The notes under the pieces: generated by a model | What the model was told of the DNA's origin: nothing | Databases searched by the model: none | What the model saw: only the letters and a program-made list of their open reading frames with translations | In this document: positions 1-6,486 of the stretch, piece after piece | Layout of the letters: each line of letters starts with the position of its first letter | Position numbering within the stretch: the first letter of the stretch is position 1 | Source: Pseudomonas sp. | GTDB taxonomy: Bacteria; Pseudomonadota; Gammaproteobacteria; Pseudomonadales; Pseudomonadaceae | Direction of reading: 5' to 3' | Length of the DNA stretch: 8,197 nt | Assembly: GCA_003525045.1 (NCBI GenBank) | Contig: DQGF01000586.1 | Coordinates: 2,422 to 10,618, forward strand | Made by a program: the position numbers and the translations under genes

Positions 1-83
1 GCGGGCTTGCTCGCGAAGACGGACTGACATTCACCACAGATGTCTCCTGTTACACCGCTTTCGCGAGCAAGCCCGCTCCCACA
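1..83. repeat. REPIN-like pair of inverted REP elements, left copy cut by the window edge
   Basis: Bases 1-17 and 60-76 are perfect reverse complements (17-bp arms) around a 42-base spacer. The right copy continues to about position 83 with a CTCCCACA tail. This GC-rich core followed by a CCCACA end is typical of the intergenic REP sequences of fluorescent pseudomonads, and two REPs facing each other form a REPIN. By symmetry the left copy should extend several bases beyond the window start. Such elements are non-autonomous repeats mobilised by RAYT transposases; no RAYT gene is in this window. Transcribed, the pair could form a long hairpin between the upstream gene and serC. The family assignment is from memory of the consensus; the inverted repeat itself is seen directly. 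Confidence 0.85.
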
Positions 84-99
84 TTGGATCTGTGTCGAC

Positions 100-108
100 T
101 GATATGTT
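100..108 (+). promoter_or_regulatory. Weak extended -10 promoter candidate for serC
   Basis: A TG dinucleotide at 100-101, one base, then TATGTT at 103-108 resembles an extended -10 element (4 of 6 matches to TATAAT). No good -35 lies at the proper distance: TTGGAT at 84-89 is only 13 bases away, too short for a normal sigma-70 spacer. A start of transcription near 114-116 would give a short leader before the GTG at 142 and would exclude the upstream ATG at 112. This is a pattern match only. Confidence 0.25.
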
Positions 109-141
109 TGCATGACCCACCAAATCAGAGCGAGATTGGAT

Positions 142-1227
142 GTGAGCAAGAGAGCCTATAACTTCTGTGCCGGTCCTGCGGCACTTCCCGAAGCTGTCCT
201 GAAGCGCGCTCAGGCTGAACTCCTCGATTGGCATGGCAAGGGCCTGTCGGTCATGGAAATGAGCCATCGCAGTGATGAGTTCGTGTCCATCGCCACCAAG
301 GCCGAGCAGGATCTGCGTGATCTGCTGAATATCCCCTCGAACTATAAAGTGCTGTTCCTGCAAGGTGGCGCCAGCCAGCAATTTGCGCAGATTCCTCTGA
401 ACCTGTTGCCGGAAAACGCCACTGCCGACTATATCGACACCGGTATCTGGTCGCAGAAAGCCATCGAAGAAGCTTCGCGCTACGGTCACGTCAACGTTGC
501 CGCTACGTCCAAGCCTTACGACTATTTCGCCATTCCCGGTCAGAACGAATGGAACCTGTCGAAAGACGCGGCTTACGTTCACTACGCACCGAACGAAACC
601 ATCGGCGGTCTGGAATTCCAGTGGATCCCCGAAACCGGTGACGTTCCGCTGGTGGCCGACATGTCCTCGGACATCCTCTCGCGTCCGATGGATATTTCGC
701 GCTTCGGCATGATCTACGCCGGCGCCCAGAAGAACATCGGCCCGAGCGGTCTGGTCGTCAACATCGTTCGCGAAGACCTGCTGGGCCGCGCCCGTTCCCT
801 GTGCCCGACCATGCTCGACTACAAGGTCGCGGCCGATAACGGCTCGATGTACAACACCCCGCCAACCCTGGCCTGGTATCTGTCCGGCCTGGTATTCGAG
901 TGGCTGAAAGAGCAGGGTGGTGTCGAGGCCATCGGCAAACTCAATGACGTGAAGCAGCGCACGCTGTACGACTTCATCGACGCCAGCGGCCTGTACAGTA
1001 ACCCGATCAACAAGTCGGACCGCTCGTGGATGAATGTGCCGTTCCGTCTGGCGGACGACCGTCTCGACAAGCCATTCCTGGCCGGTGCCGAAGAGCGTGG
1101 CCTGTTGAACCTCAAGGGTCACCGTTGCGTGGGCGGCATGCGTGCCTCCATCTATAACGCCGTCGATATCGTTGCGGTCAACGCACTGGTTTCGTACATG
1201 GCAGAGTTCGAGAAGGAACACGGCTGA
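142..1227 (+). CDS. serC: Phosphoserine aminotransferase SerC
   Basis: PLP-dependent class V aminotransferase converting 3-phosphohydroxypyruvate and glutamate to phosphoserine and 2-oxoglutarate in serine synthesis; it also acts on the erythronate-4-phosphate branch of PLP synthesis. Cytoplasmic, a homodimer in the family. Numbering from the GTG gives 361 residues, the usual family length. Visible landmarks are the N-terminal NFCAGPAALP, SHRS (42-45, substrate binding), the GGAS phosphate loop (75-78), W103, D173 in VADMSSD, the PLP lysine K197 in AGAQKNIGPSG, NTPPT (238-242) and GHRCVGGMRAS (326-336). An in-frame ATG at 112 would add 10 residues unlike the family and has no clear ribosome site. 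The GTG at 142 has only a weak GAG-rich stretch (127-134) ahead of it but puts the conserved SKRAYNF start at the terminus, so I prefer it. The stop overlaps the pheA ATG by one base, implying coupling. gyrA is the expected upstream neighbour but is outside the window. Confidence 0.95.
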   Translation: MSKRAYNFCAGPAALPEAVLKRAQAELLDWHGKGLSVMEMSHRSDEFVSIATKAEQDLRDLLNIPSNYKVLFLQGGASQQFAQIPLNLLPENATADYIDTGIWSQKAIEEASRYGHVNVAATSKPYDYFAIPGQNEWNLSKDAAYVHYAPNETIGGLEFQWIPETGDVPLVADMSSDILSRPMDISRFGMIYAGAQKNIGPSGLVVNIVREDLLGRARSLCPTMLDYKVAADNGSMYNTPPTLAWYLSGLVFEWLKEQGGVEAIGKLNDVKQRTLYDFIDASGLYSNPINKSDRSWMNVPFRLADDRLDKPFLAGAEERGLLNLKGHRCVGGMRASIYNAVDIVAVNALVSYMAEFEKEHG

Positions 1228-2321
1228 TGTCTGAGCAAGAACTCAAGGCACTGCGCCTGCGCATTGATGCCCTGGACGAAAAAGTCCTGGAGCTGATCAG
1301 TGAGCGCGCGCGCTGCGCCCAGGAAGTTGCGCGGGTAAAGATGGCCTCGCTGGCCGAAGGCGAAGTGCCGGTGTTCTATCGCCCCGAGCGTGAAGCTCAG
1401 GTGCTCAAGCGCGTGATGGAGCGCAATCAGGGTCCACTGGGCAACGAAGAGATGGCGCGGCTGTTCCGCGAAATCATGTCTTCGTGCCTGGCCCTCGAGC
1501 AGCCGCTGAAAGTGGCTTACCTCGGCCCTGAAGGCACCTTCACTCAAGCCGCTGCCATGAAGCACTTCGGCCACGCGGTGATTAGCAAGCCCATGGCCGC
1601 TATCGATGAAGTGTTCCGCGAAGTGGCGGCGGGCGCGGTGAACTTTGGCGTGGTCCCGGTGGAAAACTCCACCGAGGGCGCGGTCAATCACACCCTCGAC
1701 AGCTTCCTCGAGCACGACATGGTCATCTGTGGCGAAGTCGAGTTGCGGATTCACCACCACCTGTTGGTCGGCGAAAACACCAAGACCGACAGCATCAGCC
1801 GCATCTATTCCCACGCCCAGTCGCTGGCCCAGTGCCGCAAGTGGTTGGACGCACACTACCCGAATGTCGAGCGCGTGGCGGTGTCCAGCAACGCCGAAGC
1901 GGCCAAGCGGGTCAAGGGTGAGTGGAACTCGGCGGCGATCGCCGGCGACATGGCTGCAGGTTTGTACGGGCTGACCCGTCTGGCCGAGAAAATCGAGGAT
2001 CGCCCGGACAACTCCACGCGATTCCTGATGATCGGTAGCCAGGAAGTGCCACCGACCGGCGACGACAAGACCTCGATCATCGTCTCCATGAGCAACAAGC
2101 CGGGCGCGCTGCACGAGTTGCTGGTGCCGTTCCACGACAACGGCATCGACCTGACGCGAATCGAGACGCGTCCGTCGCGCAGCGGTAAATGGACCTACGT
2201 GTTCTTCATCGACTTCGTCGGCCACCACCGCGATCCGCTGGTAAAAGGTGTGCTGGAAAAGATCAGTCAGGAAGCAGTAGCACTCAAAGTGCTGGGTTCC
2301 TACCCGAAAGCAGTTCTCTAA
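1227..2321 (+). CDS. pheA: Bifunctional chorismate mutase/prephenate dehydratase (P-protein)
   Basis: Catalyses chorismate to prephenate and prephenate to phenylpyruvate, the committed route to phenylalanine. The 364 residues show three modules. An AroQ chorismate mutase spans about 1-92, with R10, R27, K38, R55 and E56 matching by eye the active-site positions of the E. coli enzyme; the position of E. coli Gln88 appears to be E91. The dehydratase spans about 95-275, with YLGPEGTFTQ (98-107), PVENSTEGAVN (144-154), SHAQSLAQC (195-203) and the TRF catalytic motif (264-266). A C-terminal ACT domain spans about 281-360, with GALH (293-296) and ETRP (313-316), the latter a variant of the common ESRP, which suggests feedback inhibition by phenylalanine. 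ATG at 1227 shares one base with the serC stop and has AAGGAA at 1213-1218 as ribosome site. There is no room for a leader-peptide attenuator directly upstream, so control is probably by the shared transcript and by allostery. Confidence 0.97.
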   Translation: MSEQELKALRLRIDALDEKVLELISERARCAQEVARVKMASLAEGEVPVFYRPEREAQVLKRVMERNQGPLGNEEMARLFREIMSSCLALEQPLKVAYLGPEGTFTQAAAMKHFGHAVISKPMAAIDEVFREVAAGAVNFGVVPVENSTEGAVNHTLDSFLEHDMVICGEVELRIHHHLLVGENTKTDSISRIYSHAQSLAQCRKWLDAHYPNVERVAVSSNAEAAKRVKGEWNSAAIAGDMAAGLYGLTRLAEKIEDRPDNSTRFLMIGSQEVPPTGDDKTSIIVSMSNKPGALHELLVPFHDNGIDLTRIETRPSRSGKWTYVFFIDFVGHHRDPLVKGVLEKISQEAVALKVLGSYPKAVL

Positions 2322-2331
2322 GGGGTAGCAA

Positions 2332-3444
2332 ATGAGTGGCGACTTCCTCGCTCTGGCACAGCCAGGCGTACAACAACTTTCGCCTTATGTTCCGGGCAAA
2401 CCTGTGGACGAGCTGGCGCGCGAGCTGGGCATCGACCCGGCCGGCATCGTCAAGCTGGCGAGCAACGAAAACCCGTTGGGCGCCAGTCCCAAGGCTCTGG
2501 CAGCGATTCGTGAAGAGCTGGCCGAGCTGACCCGTTATCCGGATGGCAACGGTTTTGTGCTCAAGACCCTGCTGGCCGATCAGTGCCGTGTCGAGCTGAA
2601 TCAGGTAACGCTGGGCAACGGTTCCAACGATATTCTCGAGTTAGTTGCGCGCGCCTATCTGGCGCCGGGCCTGAACGCGGTGTTCAGCGAGCACGCGTTT
2701 GCGGTCTATCCAATCGTGACTCAGGCCGTTGGTGCTGACGCGCGCGTGATCCCTGCGAAAGACTGGGGGCACGATCTGCCGGCCATGCTGGCGGCCATTG
2801 ATGCCGACACTCGCGTGGTGTTCATCGCCAACCCGAACAACCCGACCGGGACCTGGTTCGACGCCGAGGCGCTGGACGAATTCCTGCAGGATGTGCCGGA
2901 ACACGTGCTGGTGGTGCTGGACGAGGCCTACATCGAATACGCCGAAGGCAGCGACTTGCCGGATGGTCTGGACTTCCTGGCGGCTTACCCGAACCTGTTG
3001 GTTTCGCGCACGTTCTCCAAGGCTTACGGCCTGGCGGCGCTGCGGGTTGGTTATGGCTTGTCCACCGCTGTAGTCGCGGATGTGCTGAACCGTGTGCGTC
3101 AGCCGTTCAACGTCAACAGCCTGGCCCTGGCCGCCGCGTGCGCTGCATTGCAAGACGCCGAGTACCTGGCTGAAAGCCGCCGCCTGAACGAAGCCGGCAT
3201 GCAGCAACTCGAAGCAGGTTTCCGGGAGCTGGGGCTGAGCTGGATTCCGTCCAAGGGTAACTTCATCTGCGTCGATCTGGGTCGTGTTGCTTTGCCGATC
3301 TTCCAGGGCTTGTTGCGCGAAGGCGTGATCGTGCGTCCGGTGGCCAACTACGGCCTGCCGAACCACCTGCGCATCACCATCGGCCTGCCGGCGGAAAACA
3401 GCCGCTTCCTTGAGGCGCTGACCAAGGTTCTGGCTCGTGGTTGA
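2332..3444 (+). CDS. hisC2: Histidinol-phosphate/aromatic aminotransferase, HisC2 type
   Basis: PLP-dependent fold-type I aminotransferase of 370 residues. Landmarks are the N-terminal LASNENPLG (42-50), RYPDGNG (68-74), NPNNPTG (167-173) with N170, D197 in VLDEAY for the PLP pyridine nitrogen, the Schiff-base lysine K230 in SRTFSKAYGLAALRVG, R238, and the substrate-carboxylate arginine R347 in HLRITIG. By sequence it belongs to the HisC family. Its place between pheA and tyrA, rather than among histidine genes, points to a main role in transaminating phenylpyruvate, hydroxyphenylpyruvate or prephenate; Pseudomonas normally has another hisC in its histidine cluster. That substrate choice is inferred from context, not from residues. 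AAGGGG overlapping the pheA stop (2320-2325) lies 6 bases before the ATG, so translation probably passes directly from pheA. Its last 8 bases overlap the favoured start of the next gene. Confidence 0.95.
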   Translation: MSGDFLALAQPGVQQLSPYVPGKPVDELARELGIDPAGIVKLASNENPLGASPKALAAIREELAELTRYPDGNGFVLKTLLADQCRVELNQVTLGNGSNDILELVARAYLAPGLNAVFSEHAFAVYPIVTQAVGADARVIPAKDWGHDLPAMLAAIDADTRVVFIANPNNPTGTWFDAEALDEFLQDVPEHVLVVLDEAYIEYAEGSDLPDGLDFLAAYPNLLVSRTFSKAYGLAALRVGYGLSTAVVADVLNRVRQPFNVNSLALAAACAALQDAEYLAESRRLNEAGMQQLEAGFRELGLSWIPSKGNFICVDLGRVALPIFQGLLREGVIVRPVANYGLPNHLRITIGLPAENSRFLEALTKVLARG

Positions 3445-5680
3445 TGTCACTGCGCTGCAATCTGCTGAACCTATGATCGGTCGCCTGGTGGTGGTCGGTC
3501 TGGGGTTGATCGGCGGTTCCTTTGCCAAGGGTTTGCGTGACAGCGGCCTGTGCCGCGAAGTGGTCGGGGTCGATCTCGACCCGCAGTCGCGCAAGCTGGC
3601 GGTTGAGCTGGGCGTGGTGGATCGCTGCGAAGAAGACCTGGCCGTCGCTTGCCAGGGCGCCGACGTGATTCAACTGGCCGTGCCGATCCTCGCCATGGAA
3701 AAAATGCTCGGTCGCTTGGCCGGCATGGACCTGGGGTCGGCGATTCTGACCGACGTCGGCAGCGCCAAGGGCAATGTGGTGCGCGCCGCCACCGCAGCGT
3801 TCGGCGGTATGCCGGCACGCTTTGTGCCGGGGCATCCGATTGCCGGTTCCGAGCAGAGTGGGGTGGAAGCCTCTAACGCCGACCTGTTCCGCCGCCATAA
3901 AGTGATACTGACGCCGCTGGATCAAACCGATCCGGCAGCCTTGGCTGTGGTCGACCGCCTGTGGCGCGAATTGGGCGCCGATGTCGAGCACATGCAGGTC
4001 GAGCGTCACGACGAAGTGTTGGCGGCAACCAGCCATTTGCCACACTTGCTCGCGTTCGGTTTGGTCGATTCGTTGGCCAAGCGCAATGAAAACCTTGAGA
4101 TCTTCCGTTACGCTGCCGGCGGTTTCCGCGATTTCACAAGAATCGCGGGGAGCGACCCGGTCATGTGGCACGACATCTTCCTCGCCAACCGCGAAGCTGT
4201 CCTGCGCACACTCGATACATTTCGCAGCGACCTCGACGCCTTGCGCGACGCGGTCGATGCAGGGGATGGGCACCAATTGTTGGGCGTGTTCACGCGCGCC
4301 CGGGTTGCCCGCGAGCATTTCAGTAAAATCCTGGCCCGCCGGGCCTATGTGGACGCTATGAATTCCAACGACCTGATTTTCCTGGCACAACCTGGTGGCC
4401 GCCTGACTGGGCGGATTCGTGTACCGGGCGACAAATCGATTTCCCACCGTTCGATCATGCTCGGCTCCCTGGCTGAAGGCGTCACCGAAGTGGAAGGTTT
4501 CCTCGAGGGCGAAGACGCCCTGGCGACCTTGCAAGCCTTCCGCGACATGGGCGTGGTGATCGAAGGTCCGCACCACGGTCGCGTGACCATTCACGGCGTC
4601 GGCTTGCATGGCTTGAAGCCTGCGCCGGGCCCGATCTATCTGGGCAACTCGGGTACCTCGATGCGTCTGCTGTCTGGCCTATTGGCTGCGCAGAACTTCG
4701 ACAGCACCCTGACCGGTGACGCTTCGCTGTCCAAGCGCCCGATGAATCGCGTGGCCAATCCACTGCGTGAAATGGGCGCCGTGATCGAAACCGCCGCAGA
4801 AGGTCGTCCACCGATGACCATTCGTGGCGGCAACACGCTCAAAGGCCTGACCTACACCATGCCGATGGCCAGTGCCCAGGTTAAATCCTGCCTGCTGCTG
4901 GCCGGTCTGTACGCCGAAGGCAAGACCACCGTCACCGAGCCTGCACCGACCCGCGACCACACCGAGCGCATGCTGCGTGGCTTCGGCTACCCGGTCAGCG
5001 TCAACGGCGCTACGGCGTCGGTCGAGTCCGGCCACAAGCTGACCGCCACTCACATTGAAGTCCCGGGCGATATCTCCTCTTGCGCGTTCTTCCTGGTGGC
5101 CGCGTCGATCGCCGAAGGTTCGGAGCTGGTGCTCGAACACGTCGGCATCAACCCGACCCGTACCGGCGTGATCGACATCCTGCGTCTGATGGGCGCTGAC
5201 ATCACCCTGGAAAACCAGCGTGAAGTCGGCGGCGAACCGGTAGCGGACCTGCGCGTACGTGCAGCTAAACTTAAAGGTATCGAGATTCCCGAAGCGCTGG
5301 TTCCGCTGGCCATCGATGAATTCCCGGTGCTGTTCGTGGCCGCGGCCTGTGCCGAAGGGCGCACCGTCCTGCGTGGCGCTGAAGAGCTGCGAGTCAAGGA
5401 GTCGGACCGGATCCAGGTCATGGCCGATGGCTTGCTCGCGCTGGGCGTCAAATGCGAACCGACGCCGGACGGCATCATCATCGACGGCGGCCAGATCGGC
5501 GGCGGCGAAGTGCACGGTCACGGCGATCACCGCATTGCCATGGCCTTCAGCGTGGCCTCGCTGCGCGCCACTGCACCGATCCGCATCCATGACTGTGCCA
5601 ACGTCGCGACGTCGTTCCCGAACTTCCTCGCGTTGTGCGCGCAGGTCGGTATCCGTGTAGCACAAGAGGCTCAGTCGTGA
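3437..5680 (+). CDS. tyrA-aroA: Fused prephenate (cyclohexadienyl) dehydrogenase / EPSP synthase (TyrA-AroA)
   Basis: A single uninterrupted 747-residue frame carries two enzymes. Residues 13-303 are a TyrA dehydrogenase: Rossmann GLGLIGGS (21-28), D46 after the second strand (favours NAD over NADP), TDVGSAKG (105-112), catalytic H133 in [11 protein letters not shown], and SHLPHLLA (199-206). It takes prephenate to hydroxyphenylpyruvate, and in pseudomonads often also arogenate to tyrosine. It has neither an ACT nor a chorismate mutase domain. Residues about 308-747 are EPSP synthase, joining shikimate-3-phosphate and [12 protein letters not shown] (331-339), GNSGTSMR (403-410), KRPMNRV (433-439), SAQVK (479-483), RDHTE (506-510), NPTR (572-575), IDEFP with D627, LRVKESDR (651-658), GDHRIAM (696-702). 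These fit class II AroA. The GTG at 3437 has AAGG at 3424-3427 and overlaps hisC2 by 8 bases; the ATG at 3473 (735 residues) has no visible ribosome site but begins right at the dehydrogenase fold. Either is possible. Confidence 0.95.
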   Translation: MVDVTALQSAEPMIGRLVVVGLGLIGGSFAKGLRDSGLCREVVGVDLDPQSRKLAVELGVVDRCEEDLAVACQGADVIQLAVPILAMEKMLGRLAGMDLGSAILTDVGSAKGNVVRAATAAFGGMPARFVPGHPIAGSEQSGVEASNADLFRRHKVILTPLDQTDPAALAVVDRLWRELGADVEHMQVERHDEVLAATSHLPHLLAFGLVDSLAKRNENLEIFRYAAGGFRDFTRIAGSDPVMWHDIFLANREAVLRTLDTFRSDLDALRDAVDAGDGHQLLGVFTRARVAREHFSKILARRAYVDAMNSNDLIFLAQPGGRLTGRIRVPGDKSISHRSIMLGSLAEGVTEVEGFLEGEDALATLQAFRDMGVVIEGPHHGRVTIHGVGLHGLKPAPGPIYLGNSGTSMRLLSGLLAAQNFDSTLTGDASLSKRPMNRVANPLREMGAVIETAAEGRPPMTIRGGNTLKGLTYTMPMASAQVKSCLLLAGLYAEGKTTVTEPAPTRDHTERMLRGFGYPVSVNGATASVESGHKLTATHIEVPGDISSCAFFLVAASIAEGSELVLEHVGINPTRTGVIDILRLMGADITLENQREVGGEPVADLRVRAAKLKGIEIPEALVPLAIDEFPVLFVAAACAEGRTVLRGAEELRVKESDRIQVMADGLLALGVKCEPTPDGIIIDGGQIGGGEVHGHGDHRIAMAFSVASLRATAPIRIHDCANVATSFPNFLALCAQVGIRVAQEAQS

Positions 5681-6366
5681 AAATCAACGCACCGGTCATC
5701 ACCATTGATGGGCCAAGCGGCTCTGGCAAAGGCACGGTCGCCGGGATACTGGCCAAGCGTCTGGGCTGGAATCTGCTGGACTCCGGTGCGCTGTATCGAT
5801 TGCTGGCGTTTGCGGCGTATAACCACGGCGTCGATCTGACCAATGAAGAGCTGCTCAAGAAGCTTGCCGCTCATCTGGATGTTCAGTTCATCGCGGCGAC
5901 CGACGGTCAGCTGCAACGCATCATTCTTGAGGGTGACGAAGTCAGCGATGTCATCCGCACCGAGAGTGTCGGTTCAGGTGCCTCCCAGGTCGCGGCGTTG
6001 CCCGCCGTGCGTGAGGCGCTGCTGCAGCGCCAGCGTGCCTTTCAGGAAGCGCCAGGGCTGGTGGCCGATGGCCGCGACATGGGCACGGTGGTTTTTCCCG
6101 ACGCTCCGCTGAAGATATTCCTCACCGCCAGTGCCGAGGAGCGTGCGCGCCGTCGATACTTGCAGTTGAAGGGCAAAGTGGATGGTGTTAGTCTGTCGAG
6201 TCTGCTAGATGAGATCCGTGCACGCGATGAGCGTGACACCCAGCGCGCGGTAGCCCCGCTCAAGCCGGCGGCTGACGCCATTCAGCTGGATTCCACGGAA
6301 TTATCCATCGAGCAGGTGCTGGAACGCATCATGAGTGAGATCGCCCTCCGCGATCTTGCCGGGTGA
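5677..6366 (+). CDS. cmk: Cytidylate kinase
   Basis: Phosphorylates CMP and dCMP with ATP to give the diphosphates, recycling cytidine nucleotides; cytoplasmic P-loop kinase. From the GTG it has 229 residues, the usual length. Visible are the Walker A loop GPSGSGKGT (12-20), the CMP-site LDSGALYR (34-41), R112 in [21 protein letters not shown] (131-143), and the lid region [19 protein letters not shown] (183-201). The GTG at 5677 overlaps the tyrA-aroA stop in a GTGA arrangement (4 bases) and has AGAGG at 5665-5669 as ribosome site. A longer in-frame ATG at 5635 would add 14 residues with no family resemblance, lying within the end of aroA, so I reject it. A role next to rpsA is conserved in many proteobacteria; here cmk is the last gene of the tightly packed block. 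Confidence 0.97.
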   Translation: MKINAPVITIDGPSGSGKGTVAGILAKRLGWNLLDSGALYRLLAFAAYNHGVDLTNEELLKKLAAHLDVQFIAATDGQLQRIILEGDEVSDVIRTESVGSGASQVAALPAVREALLQRQRAFQEAPGLVADGRDMGTVVFPDAPLKIFLTASAEERARRRYLQLKGKVDGVSLSSLLDEIRARDERDTQRAVAPLKPAADAIQLDSTELSIEQVLERIMSEIALRDLAG

Positions 6367-6368
6367 CC

Positions 6369-6412
6369 AAGAAACGACCCGGGGGACCAGTCATAGTCCT
6401 GTGTCGTTTCTT
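6369..6412 (+). terminator. 10-bp inverted repeat after cmk: weak terminator or attenuator candidate
   Basis: AAGAAACGAC at 6369-6378 is exactly reverse-complementary to 6403-6412, three bases after the cmk stop. Inside, GGAC (6384-6387) can pair with GTCC (6396-6399), closing an 8-base loop, so a two-tier hairpin is possible. The 3' arm is T-rich (TTTCTTT) but the T tract is largely part of the stem and the outer stem is A/T-rich, so this is not a strong classical intrinsic terminator. It could partly separate the amino-acid genes from rpsA, protect the 3' end of processed upstream mRNA, or be the first hairpin of the rpsA leader. The repeat is seen directly; the function is inferred. Confidence 0.4.
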
Positions 6413-6450
6413 TAAATGAACGTAACCCACGTCGTCTGGGATGTGGAGCT

Positions 6451-6486
6451 GGGCGTATCCTTCGCCCTTATTCAACAGGAATTAAA
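6451..6486 (+). promoter_or_regulatory. rpsA ribosome binding site with upstream hairpin and possible pseudoknot
   Basis: GGGCG (6451-6455) pairs with CGCCC (6463-6467) to form a 5-bp all-GC stem with the 7-base loop TATCCTT. The loop bases TCCT (6458-6461) are the exact complement of AGGA (6477-6480), the rpsA Shine-Dalgarno, which lies 6 bases before the ATG at 6487. The two elements could form an H-type pseudoknot that hides the ribosome site. A weaker CCCA/TGGG hairpin (6426-6429 with 6437-6440) lies upstream, and GGA triplets occur at 6384, 6439, 6445 and 6478. In E. coli the rpsA leader is a structured target for repression by S1 itself; a similar role here is inference from position and structure. 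Confidence 0.45.

Noticed and set aside
31..2228. Long minus-strand open frames opposite serC and pheA
   Set aside because: These are antisense shadows of GC-rich coding sequence; the + strand frames match known families over their whole length and the shadows match nothing I recognise.
4345..4360. Independent translation of aroA from the ATG at 4358
   Set aside because: The frame runs through without a stop and no Shine-Dalgarno is visible ahead of the ATG, so a fused protein is the simpler reading.
2641..5665. Long minus-strand open frames opposite hisC2 and tyrA-aroA
   Set aside because: Same explanation: low stop frequency in GC-rich antisense frames, and compositions rich in Arg, His and Gln without domain features.
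5635..5676. Longer cmk starting at ATG 5635
   Set aside because: The 14 extra residues come from an overlapping frame of aroA and lack family similarity; the GTG at 5677 has a good ribosome site and gives the normal length.
6206..6417. Possible rpsA promoters: TAGATG near 6206 and TTAAAT at 6412-6417
   Set aside because: The first matches the -10 consensus poorly and neither has an acceptable -35 at 16-18 bases. I could not support an internal promoter from sequence.
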